From an uncultured Bacteroidota bacterium (GTDB taxonomy: Bacteria > Bacteroidota > Bacteroidia > Chitinophagales > Saprospiraceae), in contig CAIZLM010000321.1 of NCBI GenBank assembly GCA_903933805.1, forward strand, positions 1-36,913: a stretch of 36,913 bases of DNA. Direction: 5' to 3'. Made by a program: the position numbers and the translations under genes. This document shows positions 24,738 to 33,100 of this stretch, piece after piece. The notes beneath the pieces are model-generated. The model was not told the DNA's origin. It did no database searches and saw only the letters and a list, made by a program, of their open reading frames with translations. Every line of letters starts with the position of its first letter. The stretch's first letter is position 1.

Positions 24738-25163
24738 ATGGCTACCTCTGAAAAAATTGATGCAACAAACGCCCCAAAAGCAGTGGGGCTATACCCACAT
24801 GCCCGCAGGGTAGGCAACCTGTTGTTCCTCTCCGGCATTGGCCCAAGGAATGCTGGGGACAACAGCGTACCGGGCTTGACGCTTGGTGCTTCGGGCAATT
24901 ACACGACGTTTGATTTTGAAGCCCAGGTACACGCGGTATTTGACAATGTTCGGAAAGTATTGGAAGCGAGTGGTGCTCAATGGGAGCACTTGGTTGATGT
25001 GACAGTTTACTTGGTCGACATGAAGCGCGATTTTCATACCTACAACCGCATCTGGGCGGAATATTTCCCGGAGAACGCACCTTGTAGAACCACCGTTGGC
25101 ATTGACAGCTTGCCTACGCCCATTTCAATCGAATTGAAATGTATTGCGGCATTGCCTTCCTAG
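24738..25163 (+). CDS. RidA family (YjgF/YER057c/UK114) enamine/imine deaminase
   Basis: The 141-residue protein has the RidA pattern: VGLYPHARRVGNLLFLSGIGPR near residue 16-37, FEAQVHAVFDNVRKVLEASG, HLVDVTVYLVDMKRDFHTYN and the signature ending with Arg117 in APCRTTVGI. That Arg is the residue that binds the substrate carboxylate in active family members. RidA hydrolyses reactive 2-aminoacrylate and related imines released by PLP enzymes. The N-terminal AVGLYPHARR and the overall length also resemble the 2-aminomuconate deaminase subgroup, so a catabolic role cannot be ruled out, although no kynurenine-pathway gene is nearby. It closes a rightward gene string and is followed by a strong terminator. 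Confidence 0.92.
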   Translation: MATSEKIDATNAPKAVGLYPHARRVGNLLFLSGIGPRNAGDNSVPGLTLGASGNYTTFDFEAQVHAVFDNVRKVLEASGAQWEHLVDVTVYLVDMKRDFHTYNRIWAEYFPENAPCRTTVGIDSLPTPISIELKCIAALPS

Positions 25164-25219
25164 TGCCGTGTCCAGTCACTAGTATCAGCCCCCAACAACG
25201 TTGTTGATGATAAAAAAAA

Positions 25220-25250
25220 GGGGCCGAAGCATTGCGCTCGGCCCCTTTTT
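25220..25250 (+). terminator. Bidirectional rho-independent terminator
   Basis: GGGGCCGA and TCGGCCCC form a perfect 8-bp GC-rich stem with a 10-base loop. Six T follow, and eight A precede the stem, so it serves both the RidA gene and the convergent DUF4295-rpmG-rpmB operon. Confidence 0.92.
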
Positions 25251-25294
25251 TAGGGTATAATAAATCCTTGCCATTTGCAAGTGCGGTGTGTTTA

Positions 25295-25474
25295 CTACTT
25301 CGCGTCAGCAAAGAAATCTTTCACTTTATCTTTGTGAACGATCATTTGTTTGTACGAATACTTTCCTGTTACCGGATCTTTAACAGCTTTCACCACTTTA
25401 ACGTGGTCTTTGCCGGAGCCCGCATTGGCAGCACGTTGTGCAACCCGGGCGTTTTTGGAAACTTTCTTAGCCAT
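25295..25474 (-). CDS. DUF4295 family small basic protein
   Basis: A 59-residue ORF starting MAKKVSKNARVAQRAANAGS and ending DKVKDFFADAK, with GKDHVKVVKAVKDPVTGKYS between. It is short and lysine-rich. DUF4295 proteins are encoded directly after rpmB and rpmG in Bacteroidetes, exactly as here (25 bases after rpmG), so a ribosome-associated role is likely but not proven. It is the last gene of the operon before the terminator at 25220-25250. Confidence 0.9.
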   Translation of the reverse strand: MAKKVSKNARVAQRAANAGSGKDHVKVVKAVKDPVTGKYSYKQMIVHKDKVKDFFADAK

Positions 25475-25499
25475 AGCCTATTAATTTAGCAGGTTAGAT

Positions 25500-25688
25500 T
25501 TATTTGATTTCGCGGTGTACTGTGTACCTTCTCATGATAGAGTTGTACTTTTTCAGTTCCATGCGATCAGGAGTGTTTTTGCGGTTTTTCTGCGTGATAT
25601 AACGCGAAGTTCCCGGAAGTCCACTGGTTTTATGTTCGGTGCATTCGAGAATAACCTGAATGCGATTACCCTTACTTTTCTTTGCCAT
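25500..25688 (-). CDS. rpmG: 50S ribosomal protein L33
   Basis: The 62-residue protein matches L33: [20 protein letters not shown], then [20 protein letters not shown] and [17 protein letters not shown]. Only one cysteine is present (ECTEHK), so this is the zinc-independent (C-minus) form without the two CxxC pairs. L33 is part of the large ribosomal subunit near the E site. It lies 65 bases after rpmB and is followed by the DUF4295 gene in the usual Bacteroidetes order. Confidence 0.97.
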   Translation of the reverse strand: MAKKSKGNRIQVILECTEHKTSGLPGTSRYITQKNRKNTPDRMELKKYNSIMRRYTVHREIK

Positions 25689-25753
25689 TTGTTAAAAAAT
25701 TGAGCGTACGAAGAATTGTTGATTGGCTGATAAAACGATTTGATTCAGGAATA

Positions 25754-26017
25754 TCAGCTGCCTTGAGGAGCGGTACCGTAGTAGATCACGTCACCTTTTT
25801 TTTCCAATTTCTTGATATACTGATAAATACCAAGTTTGGAAATGGTTCGGATAGCACTAGAGCAAACCTTCAAAGTAATCCATTCGCCCGTTTCAGGCAC
25901 AAAGAACCTTTTTGTGTGGAGGTTCGGGTAAAACCGGCGTTTTGTTTTGCGGTTGGAGTGAGAAACGTAGTTGCCACTGACTGGCCGTTTCCCGGTTAAA
26001 TCACATACTTTAGACAT
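25754..26017 (-). CDS. rpmB: 50S ribosomal protein L28
   Basis: The start at 26017 (MSKVCDLTGKRPVSGNYVSH) is the normal L28 N-terminus and gives 87 residues; an upstream in-frame ATG at 26086 would add 23 unrelated residues. The basic core SNRKTKRRFYPNLHTKRF and WITLKVCSSAIRTISKLG identify the family. L28 belongs to the large ribosomal subunit. The C-terminal helix KLEKKGDVIYYG is slightly extended. The gene is 80 bases downstream of tRNA-Arg and may share its transcript. Confidence 0.97.
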   Translation of the reverse strand: MSKVCDLTGKRPVSGNYVSHSNRKTKRRFYPNLHTKRFFVPETGEWITLKVCSSAIRTISKLGIYQYIKKLEKKGDVIYYGTAPQGS

Positions 26018-26096
26018 TGAATTAAATTTGAGTGTTCTATTTGAAAAAAATTCAAGAAATGAGTGGCTATGAACCAACTCAAACACATCATTACTG

Positions 26097-26172
26097 TGGT
26101 GACTCCGAGAGGACTCGAACCTCTAACCTCCTGATCCGTAGTCAGGTGCTCTATCCATTAAGCTACGGAGCC
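26097..26172 (-). tRNA. tRNA-Arg (anticodon ACG)
   Basis: On the minus strand the acceptor arm GGCTCCG pairs with CGGAGTC (one G-U), the D arm contains AGCTTAATGGATAGAGC, the anticodon stem CCTGA/TCAGG holds the loop CTACGGA with anticodon ACG, and the T arm is AGAGGTTCGAGTCCTCT. The discriminator is A and CCA is encoded (26099-26097). It reads CGU and, with A34 deaminated to inosine, CGC and CGA. Confidence 0.97.
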
Positions 26173-26197
26173 AAATTTAGGCTCTTTTTTCGGGCGG

Positions 26198-26230
26198 CAA
26201 AGATAACACAGCTTTGTTTAAAAAACCAAA
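26198..26230 (-). promoter_or_regulatory. Promoter of tRNA-Arg, probably also of rpmB-rpmG-DUF4295
   Basis: On the minus strand TTTG (26230-26227) is followed after 21 bases by TATCTTTG (26205-26198). This is the best match in the window to the Bacteroidetes housekeeping promoter (TTTG, then TAnnTTTG). It lies 25 bases before the mature tRNA 5' end and 8 bases after the subtilase stop. Confidence 0.75.
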
Positions 26231-26237
26231 CCTTGTG

Positions 26238-27884
26238 TCATATTTTTGGAAACTTTACAGAAACAATGGCATTGCCCCGACTGATAGAAAGCACATAAAC
26301 CCCTCTTGGCAGGTTAGAAAAGTCATATTTTACGTAGTTTTCGTTGAATTGTTTGGGGTACAAAGTTTCTTGATAAATTTCTTGTCCCAGCATGTTTACT
26401 ACTCGAAACTGGTACGGCAGGAAAATCGGCGTTTGATAAAACATTCTAACTTCTTGCCCCTCTACAAAGGTACGAAGTTGTAGAATTTGTAACCTGCCAA
26501 CGGCCCCCTTGCAAATATTTGTAACGCCTTCAACAGCTTTTTTTAGGTCGAGATGACCGCCTGTGACGGTGATGCTGTCGAGTGTTGGATTGGGCTGGGT
26601 ATTGTCTAAAATAGCATCCCTGACCCGGCGGGCACAGGCAGCAGGATCGGTGATGGCATCACCGGCAAAACCTTCACAGCCAAGACTGTACAGCAAGGCC
26701 ACGGAGCCTGTCACGTGGGGTGTAGCGGCTGATGTCCCGCCCAGTTGAAAACTATACCCTGGAACATCATTGCCGGTGTTGATGGTGGTATAAGTACCGG
26801 TTCCGGGAGCGCCCAAGTCAATGGAGACCCTTCCATACCCACTGGGCAGGTGGGTTCCCAGCGTATTGATTTCTGTAACAGCTATTAAATACTCGCTTGG
26901 GCATGAGGTCGGCATATCACCATACAAATCTACATTGGTATTTTGGTTGGTCGTTGCGCCAACATTGAGTACCCCTACCCTGCCCAATGAATCGTACAAA
27001 GAACACCAGGTGGTAAAATTAAGTGTGGCACTGGGAAATTGATTGTCGTAACCAAAAGAAGCATTGGTGGCCACAATGAAGGCGCCTTTGGCGCCTTTGG
27101 TATCGTTGTACAGCTTGCGCATGGTGTACACATAGTAGTAGGCATCCAAAATATTGACATCATCTTCAACACCGGACACATTCATCATTTTAACATGCCA
27201 GTTGATACCTGTCACCCCGAGGTTGTTGTTGCCTGCCGCACCGATGATACCATACACGCCGGTGCCATGCCAACCATTGCTGCCCGTGTCGTCCAAGCCA
27301 GTAGAGGGATTCCACCCACCAAAATCATCGATGTAACCGTTTCCATCGTTGTCAATTCCATCATTGGGGATTTCTTGCCTGTTCCACCAACGGTTTGGCA
27401 CCAGGTCGGGATGGGTCAGCAATGCGCCTTTTTCCAACACTGCCACTACAATCGTATCGCCATTGAACGTTACGCCGCCCGTGGAAGTGGCCCATGCCTC
27501 TGGAGCATTGATGAGACTCATGTCAGCTTGCTGGAGCCAGTCGGGGTCATTGGGGGTAAGGCTGCGCTCCTCAGCAATATTGTTCCATTGGGCAAACTGC
27601 ACGTCCGACATCTGAATAGATTCGTCGATTAACCGGGTTGGGTTGGCAAAACTGGCGTCAAATCCTATTAAATAAATGTTCCAATCAGCAATGATCGTAC
27701 GTTTTAAGTAAATTCCTGCGCCGCCGCCGGTCAGCCGATTCAGTTTCGCCATATAATCCAACGGGCTTACACCTTTGATCAGTTGTACAATCATTTCACC
27801 AGGGCGATGTTCAACCGTATTTTGCGCTGAAAGCGCCGATATCATCAGGGCACTGACCAAAAAAACGAGGAAAAACTGTTTCAT
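26238..27884 (-). CDS. S8 family (subtilisin-like) secreted peptidase with T9SS type A sorting domain; active-site Asp replaced by Glu
   Basis: The start at 27884 (MKQFFLVFLVSALMISALSAQ) gives a signal peptide and 548 residues; the frame continues upstream to 28136 only because of a MITE. Residues about 20-125 look like a propeptide region. The peptidase domain has His206 in NGWHGTGVYGIIGA, the oxyanion Asn274 in ATNASFG and Ser385 in GGTSAATPHVTGSVALL. The position of the catalytic Asp, normally D-(T/S)-G, reads VVAVLEKGALLTHPDL with Glu151 (codon GAA, 27434-27432). The C-terminal 80 residues (FRVVNMLGQEIYQETL ... LPRGVYVLSISRGNAIVSVK) form a type A T9SS sorting domain. It should be a secreted or surface-bound protease. 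Whether Glu151 supports catalysis cannot be told from sequence. Confidence 0.92.
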   Translation of the reverse strand: MKQFFLVFLVSALMISALSAQNTVEHRPGEMIVQLIKGVSPLDYMAKLNRLTGGGAGIYLKRTIIADWNIYLIGFDASFANPTRLIDESIQMSDVQFAQWNNIAEERSLTPNDPDWLQQADMSLINAPEAWATSTGGVTFNGDTIVVAVLEKGALLTHPDLVPNRWWNRQEIPNDGIDNDGNGYIDDFGGWNPSTGLDDTGSNGWHGTGVYGIIGAAGNNNLGVTGINWHVKMMNVSGVEDDVNILDAYYYVYTMRKLYNDTKGAKGAFIVATNASFGYDNQFPSATLNFTTWCSLYDSLGRVGVLNVGATTNQNTNVDLYGDMPTSCPSEYLIAVTEINTLGTHLPSGYGRVSIDLGAPGTGTYTTINTGNDVPGYSFQLGGTSAATPHVTGSVALLYSLGCEGFAGDAITDPAACARRVRDAILDNTQPNPTLDSITVTGGHLDLKKAVEGVTNICKGAVGRLQILQLRTFVEGQEVRMFYQTPIFLPYQFRVVNMLGQEIYQETLYPKQFNENYVKYDFSNLPRGVYVLSISRGNAIVSVKFPKI

Positions 27885-27991
27885 GCGTGGGTATTTTGTG
27901 TGTTGGTCTTGCGAAGCTGCGTTTCGGCATACATTGACAGCCGTAAATACTGGCTGTATGAACGAATAATCGCCCTTTTGGTTGCCTGAAG

Positions 27992-27999
27992 CAAAGGTA
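27992..27999 (-). promoter_or_regulatory. Candidate -7 box of the subtilase gene
   Basis: On the minus strand this reads TACCTTTG, an exact TAnnTTTG match, about 107 bases upstream of the ATG at 27884. The MITE begins only 10 bases upstream of it (28010), so the region where the -33 box should lie is MITE DNA; no TTTG is seen there. Confidence 0.45.
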
Positions 28000-28009
28000 A
28001 TTATTGCGA

Positions 28010-28172
28010 GTAACTGGTTGGGTGGCACGCTGTCTGGCCCAAAAAGGCCCATTTTCCGCCATACTTCGCCCATTTTTTTGACCGTAGCGTTGCTACTGCC
28101 TACAAAAATCCGCTTCGTCTGGCAAAAAATAGCCACTTTTTTGTCTCAGACGCGACCAGGCTAACCAGTTAC
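28010..28172 (+). mobile_element. MITE copy 6 (full length, perfect 8-bp target duplication; reference copy)
   Basis: This 163-bp copy runs from GTAACTGGTTGGGTGGCACG to GCTAACCAGTTAC. Perfect 8-bp direct repeats TATTGCGA flank it at 28002-28009 and 28173-28180. The terminal 10 bases are perfect inverted repeats, and the two arms continue as an imperfect palindrome up to a central GTAGC-GTT-GCTAC hairpin. It contains no gene. It lies in the 326-base gap between the BtuF-like gene and the subtilase gene; apart from it and the -7 box at 27992-27999 nothing else is recognised in the gap. Confidence 0.95.
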
Positions 28173-28210
28173 TATTGCGAAATACTATTGGGATATGTTA
28201 TCAATTTTGC

Positions 28211-29011
28211 TCAATCGCGTTGTGACGCCATTACCATCAGGTGTTGAAAATAGGCCGACGCCAACTGTAACCTACTGCCGTACCAAGAAAACAGTTCACC
28301 GTCCACCAACAAAATTTTGGCTTCGGGGCAAGCCACCGCTAGTTCCTGCACGTGTTTTTCTGCAAATGGATAGGGCTCTGACGACAACAATATCACCTGT
28401 GGCCGCGCTGCTGCCAACGCTGCCAAGTCCACCTCCGGATACCGCTGAAGGTGCCCAAATACATTGGTGAACCCCGCACGACCCAACAGGTCGTGGATAA
28501 ACGTTTGTCGCCCGACGGCCATGTATGGTTTTCGCCAAATCAGATACGCTGCCGTCAACGCTACCGGCTTTGAACTTTCGAATAACACCTGAAAACGGTG
28601 GCGGATGTCTGCCGCTAAAGCTGCTGCCTGAACCCTTCGATCGGTCAGGTTGCCCACAGCCTGAATCATATTCAGCGCATCTTCCAAGTTTTCTATATCG
28701 CTCATCCAAACAGGAAATTCATCCATGAGGGATTCTATCTGAAAACGGTCGTTTTCCTCTTTGTTCCCAAGGATCAAATCAGGCTTTAATGCCCTGATTT
28801 TTTGAATATTCAGGGTTTTGGTGCCCCCCACACGCTGTTTGGCAGTAAACCACGCAGGTGGGTGTACACAGAATTTGGTGATGCCCACCACCGCTTCCTC
28901 CAATCCCAACGAAAACAGCAATTCAGTTTGAGAAGGCACCAAGGAGATGATGCGGCGCGGTGGCCACGATGGAAGCGATACTTGACGGTTTATTTGATCG
29001 GTAAAATCCAC
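28211..29011 (-). CDS. BtuF-like helical-backbone metal-receptor (ABC substrate-binding) protein
   Basis: The start is taken as the GTG at 29011 (VDFTDQINRQVSLP), because the family begins at this point, just before RRIISLVPSQTELLFSLG; the product has 266 residues. In-frame ATG codons further upstream lie in a MITE remnant. Motifs include EEAVVGITKFCVHPPAWF near residue 36, VGGTKTLNIQKIRALKPDLI and the second-lobe LLGRAGFTNVFGHLQRYPEVD. This is the fold of BtuF-type periplasmic binding proteins for cobalamin or metal chelates. No signal peptide is present, as in many Bacteroidetes members of this subgroup, so a cytoplasmic or non-transport role is possible; no permease or ATPase is adjacent. 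The gene follows porP/sprF after 140 bases. Confidence 0.87.
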   Translation of the reverse strand: MDFTDQINRQVSLPSWPPRRIISLVPSQTELLFSLGLEEAVVGITKFCVHPPAWFTAKQRVGGTKTLNIQKIRALKPDLILGNKEENDRFQIESLMDEFPVWMSDIENLEDALNMIQAVGNLTDRRVQAAALAADIRHRFQVLFESSKPVALTAAYLIWRKPYMAVGRQTFIHDLLGRAGFTNVFGHLQRYPEVDLAALAAARPQVILLSSEPYPFAEKHVQELAVACPEAKILLVDGELFSWYGSRLQLASAYFQHLMVMASQRD

Positions 29012-29035
29012 GTTAAAAAATGGTGATAAAAAAAA

Positions 29036-29070
29036 GGAACTGGTTAGTTGGCACGCTGTCTGGCGCAAAA
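29036..29070 (+). mobile_element. MITE copy 7 (truncated left end, about 35 bp)
   Basis: GGAACTGGTTAGTTGGCACG followed by CTGTCTGGCGCAAAA matches the left end of the family; the similarity stops at 29070 and no right end is found. It lies 25 bases upstream of the BtuF-like start codon and supplies spurious in-frame upstream codons. No target duplication can be assigned. Confidence 0.7.
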
Positions 29071-29080
29071 CGGATTCCAT

Positions 29081-29114
29081 GCCGTTTGTTGGCGCCCCCG
29101 CTAACAACAACGGC
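29081..29114 (-). terminator. GC-rich hairpin downstream of porP/sprF, possible terminator
   Basis: GCCGTTTGTTGGCG (29081-29094) pairs with CGCTAACAACAACGGC (29099-29114) with one mismatch and a two-base bulge, loop CCCC. It begins 38 bases after the porP/sprF stop. There is no T-run, so termination is uncertain. Confidence 0.35.
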
Positions 29115-29151
29115 GGAGACCAAGAAAGGCTGAAACACTGCAGGCAGATCT

Positions 29152-30183
29152 CTAAAAACCTGAACAAACAATACACCGATCGGTTTTGCCAAAACTCGTC
29201 TGAAAGACGAATTCCATGCCGCCCGAGAAGCGCGAGCGCGTGCGTGCGATGTCTGCATCATAAGAAATGGTCGCAGAAAAATGGTCATTGCCCAGTTGAA
29301 TGGCGGGTACGATGGTGTTCAGTGTGAATACTGATCCAGGCAGACTGCCTCCCCGAAGATACGTACCTACGGTCATTTTCATGCCACCACTGCCAGCGAA
29401 GGCTGACTGATAAAATACCCCGGCCATGGTTTGCCACTGCAGGCTGTTGGAGCCTGTGACTGATTGCCGGCGGTAAAGGGCCCTGACCTGCACGCTTTGA
29501 CCGTGAACGCGCGTTTTCCAAGGAGAACAGGTTCCGTATAGCACCATTCCAACGCCAAGCCGGTTTTCGTCGCCCTGCAGCGAATACACCGGTTTGTTCA
29601 GGTGACGCCAAGAAAGGCCCGCGGACCAACCTTTGCTGTTGTTGTACAACACAAAGCCCGACGACAAATCAGGCTGAATGATATTGTCGCGCAGAAAATT
29701 TTCGCCATTGCTATTGGACGGATCGTAGGCGCCCTGCTGAAACTGTTCGTCAAACTTCAGTTTTTCAGGCTTTATGCCCATGGCCAGTCCGCCCAAACTG
29801 CCCCCGACCGACGCGAAGGTTCCATTCCCCAGGTGCTTGTGGTAGGCAGCGGTTAACATTCCGTTGCTGTTATAAAAGTAGCCCAGCGGACTGAAATCGT
29901 GTTGAACACCGATGCCAAGGGCATAAAAGCTCTTTTTGCTGTTTTGCAGACAGAAACGAATGTCGGCAAACGCAGCAGTGCCCTGATATGAATTCTGGCT
30001 TATGAGGTTGTCCCACTGCCCGCGGTACAAGGCTGCCACCTGTGTTCTGTGTACTGATCCACTGCCTGTGGCTGCGGGGTTTAGCAACTGCGGCAACTGC
30101 ATGCTGTTGGCGAAGTGATAGTCCTGCCCCAAGACGATGATTGGAGCGGTAATCAAGAAGAATAAGGCTAAAATGAGGCGCAT
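29152..30183 (-). CDS. PorP/SprF family type IX secretion outer-membrane protein
   Basis: The start at 30183 (MRLILALFFLITAPIIVLGQ) gives a clean signal peptide and 343 residues, typical for the family. The mature start QDYHFANSMQLPQLLNPAATG and the next part TQVAALYRGQWDNL are the PorP/SprF signature, followed by alternating beta strands of an outer-membrane barrel (GIGVQHDFSPLG, VGGSLGGLAMG, SAGLSWRHLNKPV). SprF-type proteins are needed to export or anchor the type B cargo encoded beside them, as with SprB in Flavobacterium. Here two giant type B proteins lie directly upstream on the same strand, with only 4 bases between the stop codon and this start. The C-terminus is longer and more polar than usual, ending KTDRCIVCSGF instead of an aromatic residue after a final strand. 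Confidence 0.92.
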   Translation of the reverse strand: MRLILALFFLITAPIIVLGQDYHFANSMQLPQLLNPAATGSGSVHRTQVAALYRGQWDNLISQNSYQGTAAFADIRFCLQNSKKSFYALGIGVQHDFSPLGYFYNSNGMLTAAYHKHLGNGTFASVGGSLGGLAMGIKPEKLKFDEQFQQGAYDPSNSNGENFLRDNIIQPDLSSGFVLYNNSKGWSAGLSWRHLNKPVYSLQGDENRLGVGMVLYGTCSPWKTRVHGQSVQVRALYRRQSVTGSNSLQWQTMAGVFYQSAFAGSGGMKMTVGTYLRGGSLPGSVFTLNTIVPAIQLGNDHFSATISYDADIARTRSRFSGGMEFVFQTSFGKTDRCIVCSGF

Positions 30184-30187
30184 GTGC

Positions 30188-33100
30188 TTATCTGATGAGT
30201 TGAACGGTTCCCGCAAAATTCCGGTTCACGCCGTCCGGGAAGACAACGGAAATGGTGAACCGGTAAGCGCCAGCCTCGGCTTTCTCCCCGCGAAAGACGC
30301 CTTCCCAGCCAAAAAAGATGTCTTCAGGGGTGGCATTTTCATGGCCTTCCAGTTCGGCTAGATCGAAAACGGTTTCGTTGTATTTGTCAAAAATCCGGAA
30401 ATAGTCTATCCGCAGCGCGTCTGGCATGTTACTCCTGGCATAGAAAACATCGTTCACGCCGTCGTTGTTCGGGGTGAACGCATTCGGAATAAACAGCGCG
30501 GCATCATAGTCAATGGAGAGGTCTATTTGGACGGTGTCGGTTTTGGTGCATCCGTTGTTGTCGGTGGCCGTTACCGTGTAAATAACCGGTTGAATGGGTC
30601 TTGAAACTGGGTCAGCGATGGTTGGATCGCTCAACCAGTTGCTGGGTTCCCATACAAAGTCAACATCCGATTTGTTTACCCTGGCCGACAGGGAGGCATA
30701 TTCTCCCAGAATCAGAGCGAAATAGTCCTGTTCAACGTGCAGCAGGAGTTCGTTGACCGGAAGTGCGAAAACAAGGGTGTCAAGAAAGCAACCCTCCTTG
30801 CTTTCAGCCCTAACCGTGTAGCTTCCAGGAGCAAGTCCATTGTGTACCCCTCCGGGTGCGTTGTAGCCAGGACCACTCACAAAGAGTTGATCTGGAGGCC
30901 CAGTGGTAGCCACCAGGTCTGTTCCGGCACTGGCCGTACAGTGTAAAGCCATGGCTACATGCAGTTCTGGGACTGGAAACACTTCAAAAGCGACCTGTGC
31001 GGTGTCGGGACATATACCATCGTTTGACGTATAAAAAGTAGCGGCATAAGCGCCTGCCTGATTGAATGTCCGTTCAAAGAGAAAATCATCCGAGGAATAA
31101 CCGTCGCTCAGTTTCCACCGGACGGCTGTAGCGCCGGTTGCCTGACTCAGAAAAGAAGCTGTCGCGGGCGCGCAAGCCTGCGGGAGACTGAAGCTAAAAA
31201 CGGCATCCGGGATGGTTCTGACGATGACCGTTGTGGTATCTGACGCCAGGCATCCCTCCGGCGAAATCACCTTGAAAATGGGCATGAAATTGCCCTGAGC
31301 AGGGTAATCGTGCATCACTACGCGCCCGACGGACGAAGTTCCATCCCCAAAATACCACGTACAGGAATCGTCTGGATTGTTGCTGATACCCTGAAACTGA
31401 GCCTTGGCAAACGTGCAGACAGAATCCGTGGCCATGGCCTGTGCCGTTGGGAGCTCATGGATGACGAGGCTGCCAGATGCTGTGTTTTCGCAGCCGCGCT
31501 GGGTGGTGACCCTTGCAAATGGTGTGTAGGTGCCCGGTCCGGGGTACACGTGCGCAATGTTGCGCTGCGCGGATGAGTCGCCGTCGCCAAACCAGAGTTG
31601 TACGCCCGGTGCAACAGAGTTTACCCAGAAATTGATTGGCTCGCCCGGACATTTTTGCAGGTCATGTAGCAAAGCGATGTCCGGGATCGGATAAACTGTC
31701 ACAGGCAGTGTTACACTATCGTAGCCACAGCCATATGCATAGAGTGTGATGACATATTGCCCTGGGTCATTAAAATGTACTGAAATGGTATCGCCTGAAT
31801 AGTTTTCGCCGTTTGATACTTCCCAAACAATGTCGGAACCGGGTGTGGCGAAACTGATAACCTGTGCCAGCAAACCTTCGCACAAGCGTGTGGTATCGGG
31901 TAATCCGACCAACGCGGTCACATCAGGCGGATTTACGATCACCTGACGCATAGCAGTATCGGAACCACACAGGTTGGTCGAAACAAGCCATATAGCCACA
32001 GTATCGGGCACATCCCCCGTAAATAACTGGAAAGAGGTGGGTTGGTCAACGGAACCCGAGTATTGGTGGCCATTGGAAACGTAATAGGTTTGTTGTAACG
32101 GATTTCCGGTACTGCCAAGGATCAGTTCTGCCACGTTGCCGGAACATGGTTGTTCAAAAACCACATCAAAATCAGCCCGCGGCCGCGGCGCTACCCTTAT
32201 GGTGTGGGTAAATTCAGCCACTCCGCAGCCATTGACCATACTGACCCGCACCTGATAGGAGGTGTCTGTAGTTCCATCGTAGTACGTAACCGGGGGCGGA
32301 TTGTAACCGTCATATTTTTGTCCGTTCCCCAAATCCCAAGTGTACTGCCGGCCGTCGTTTGGGCTCAGATTGTTGAAATAGACGGTGAGCGGGGCGCAAC
32401 CTGAATCCGGAAATACTGAAAAACGAATCACGCCAGTCAGTTGCTCCGCTGGTATTTCCACCTGGGCGACACCTGTTACTGTACAAAGCGGCTCTGCGGT
32501 GAGTGGATTTACTGTAAACGCGGTGTATTGTACCGGATAACTGCCTGGCTCGCTGTAGGTATGTTCGAGCAGCCCAAGTCCCGACGTTCCATCTCCCCAG
32601 TCAACCAAGTGAACCACACCCGACATGGCCTCCGGCACAACACTGACCATTTCACCCCGACAGGCCGTATCCCTGTCCAAACTGAAACCGGCGGCGGGTG
32701 GGCCATAGACGGTGACGGTCCGGGTATCCAGGTTACAGGCCTCTGGCAAGCCGGGATTGATGTACGTGTAAAGATAAGTCGTATCAAGCGCCAATTGGGA
32801 GACGTTTACGATGTCACCTGTCACAGCAAATCCGCTGAAGATACCTCCAGGAGAGGCATTGGCCAGTTGAACGGCCAGTTGAGTGCTGCACACTACCAGG
32901 TCTTCGCCGGCCTCCACGGCGTTACCCGGAGTCACATTGACCCTGATGGAATCGGTGCGCCGGCACAGATCGAAACCGCGTACGAACACCAACAAATATG
33001 ACCCAGGATCAACAGGATCAAAATAATAACCATTGCTGTTTTTGAAAATATGATCGCCCTCCCAAAAACCGAGGAGGGTATCGCTGGCTGCTAGATAAAT

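Noticed and set aside
27039-27632. 197-residue plus-strand frame opposite the subtilase gene
   Set aside because: Antisense shadow of a gene with clear motifs on the minus strand.
27885-28136. Upstream extension of the subtilase frame (84 extra codons)
   Set aside because: The extension is translated MITE copy 6 and intergenic DNA. A proper signal peptide starts at 27884.
29012-29176. ATG starts upstream of the BtuF-like gene
   Set aside because: They lie in a MITE remnant and a hairpin region; the family's N-terminus coincides with the GTG at 29011.
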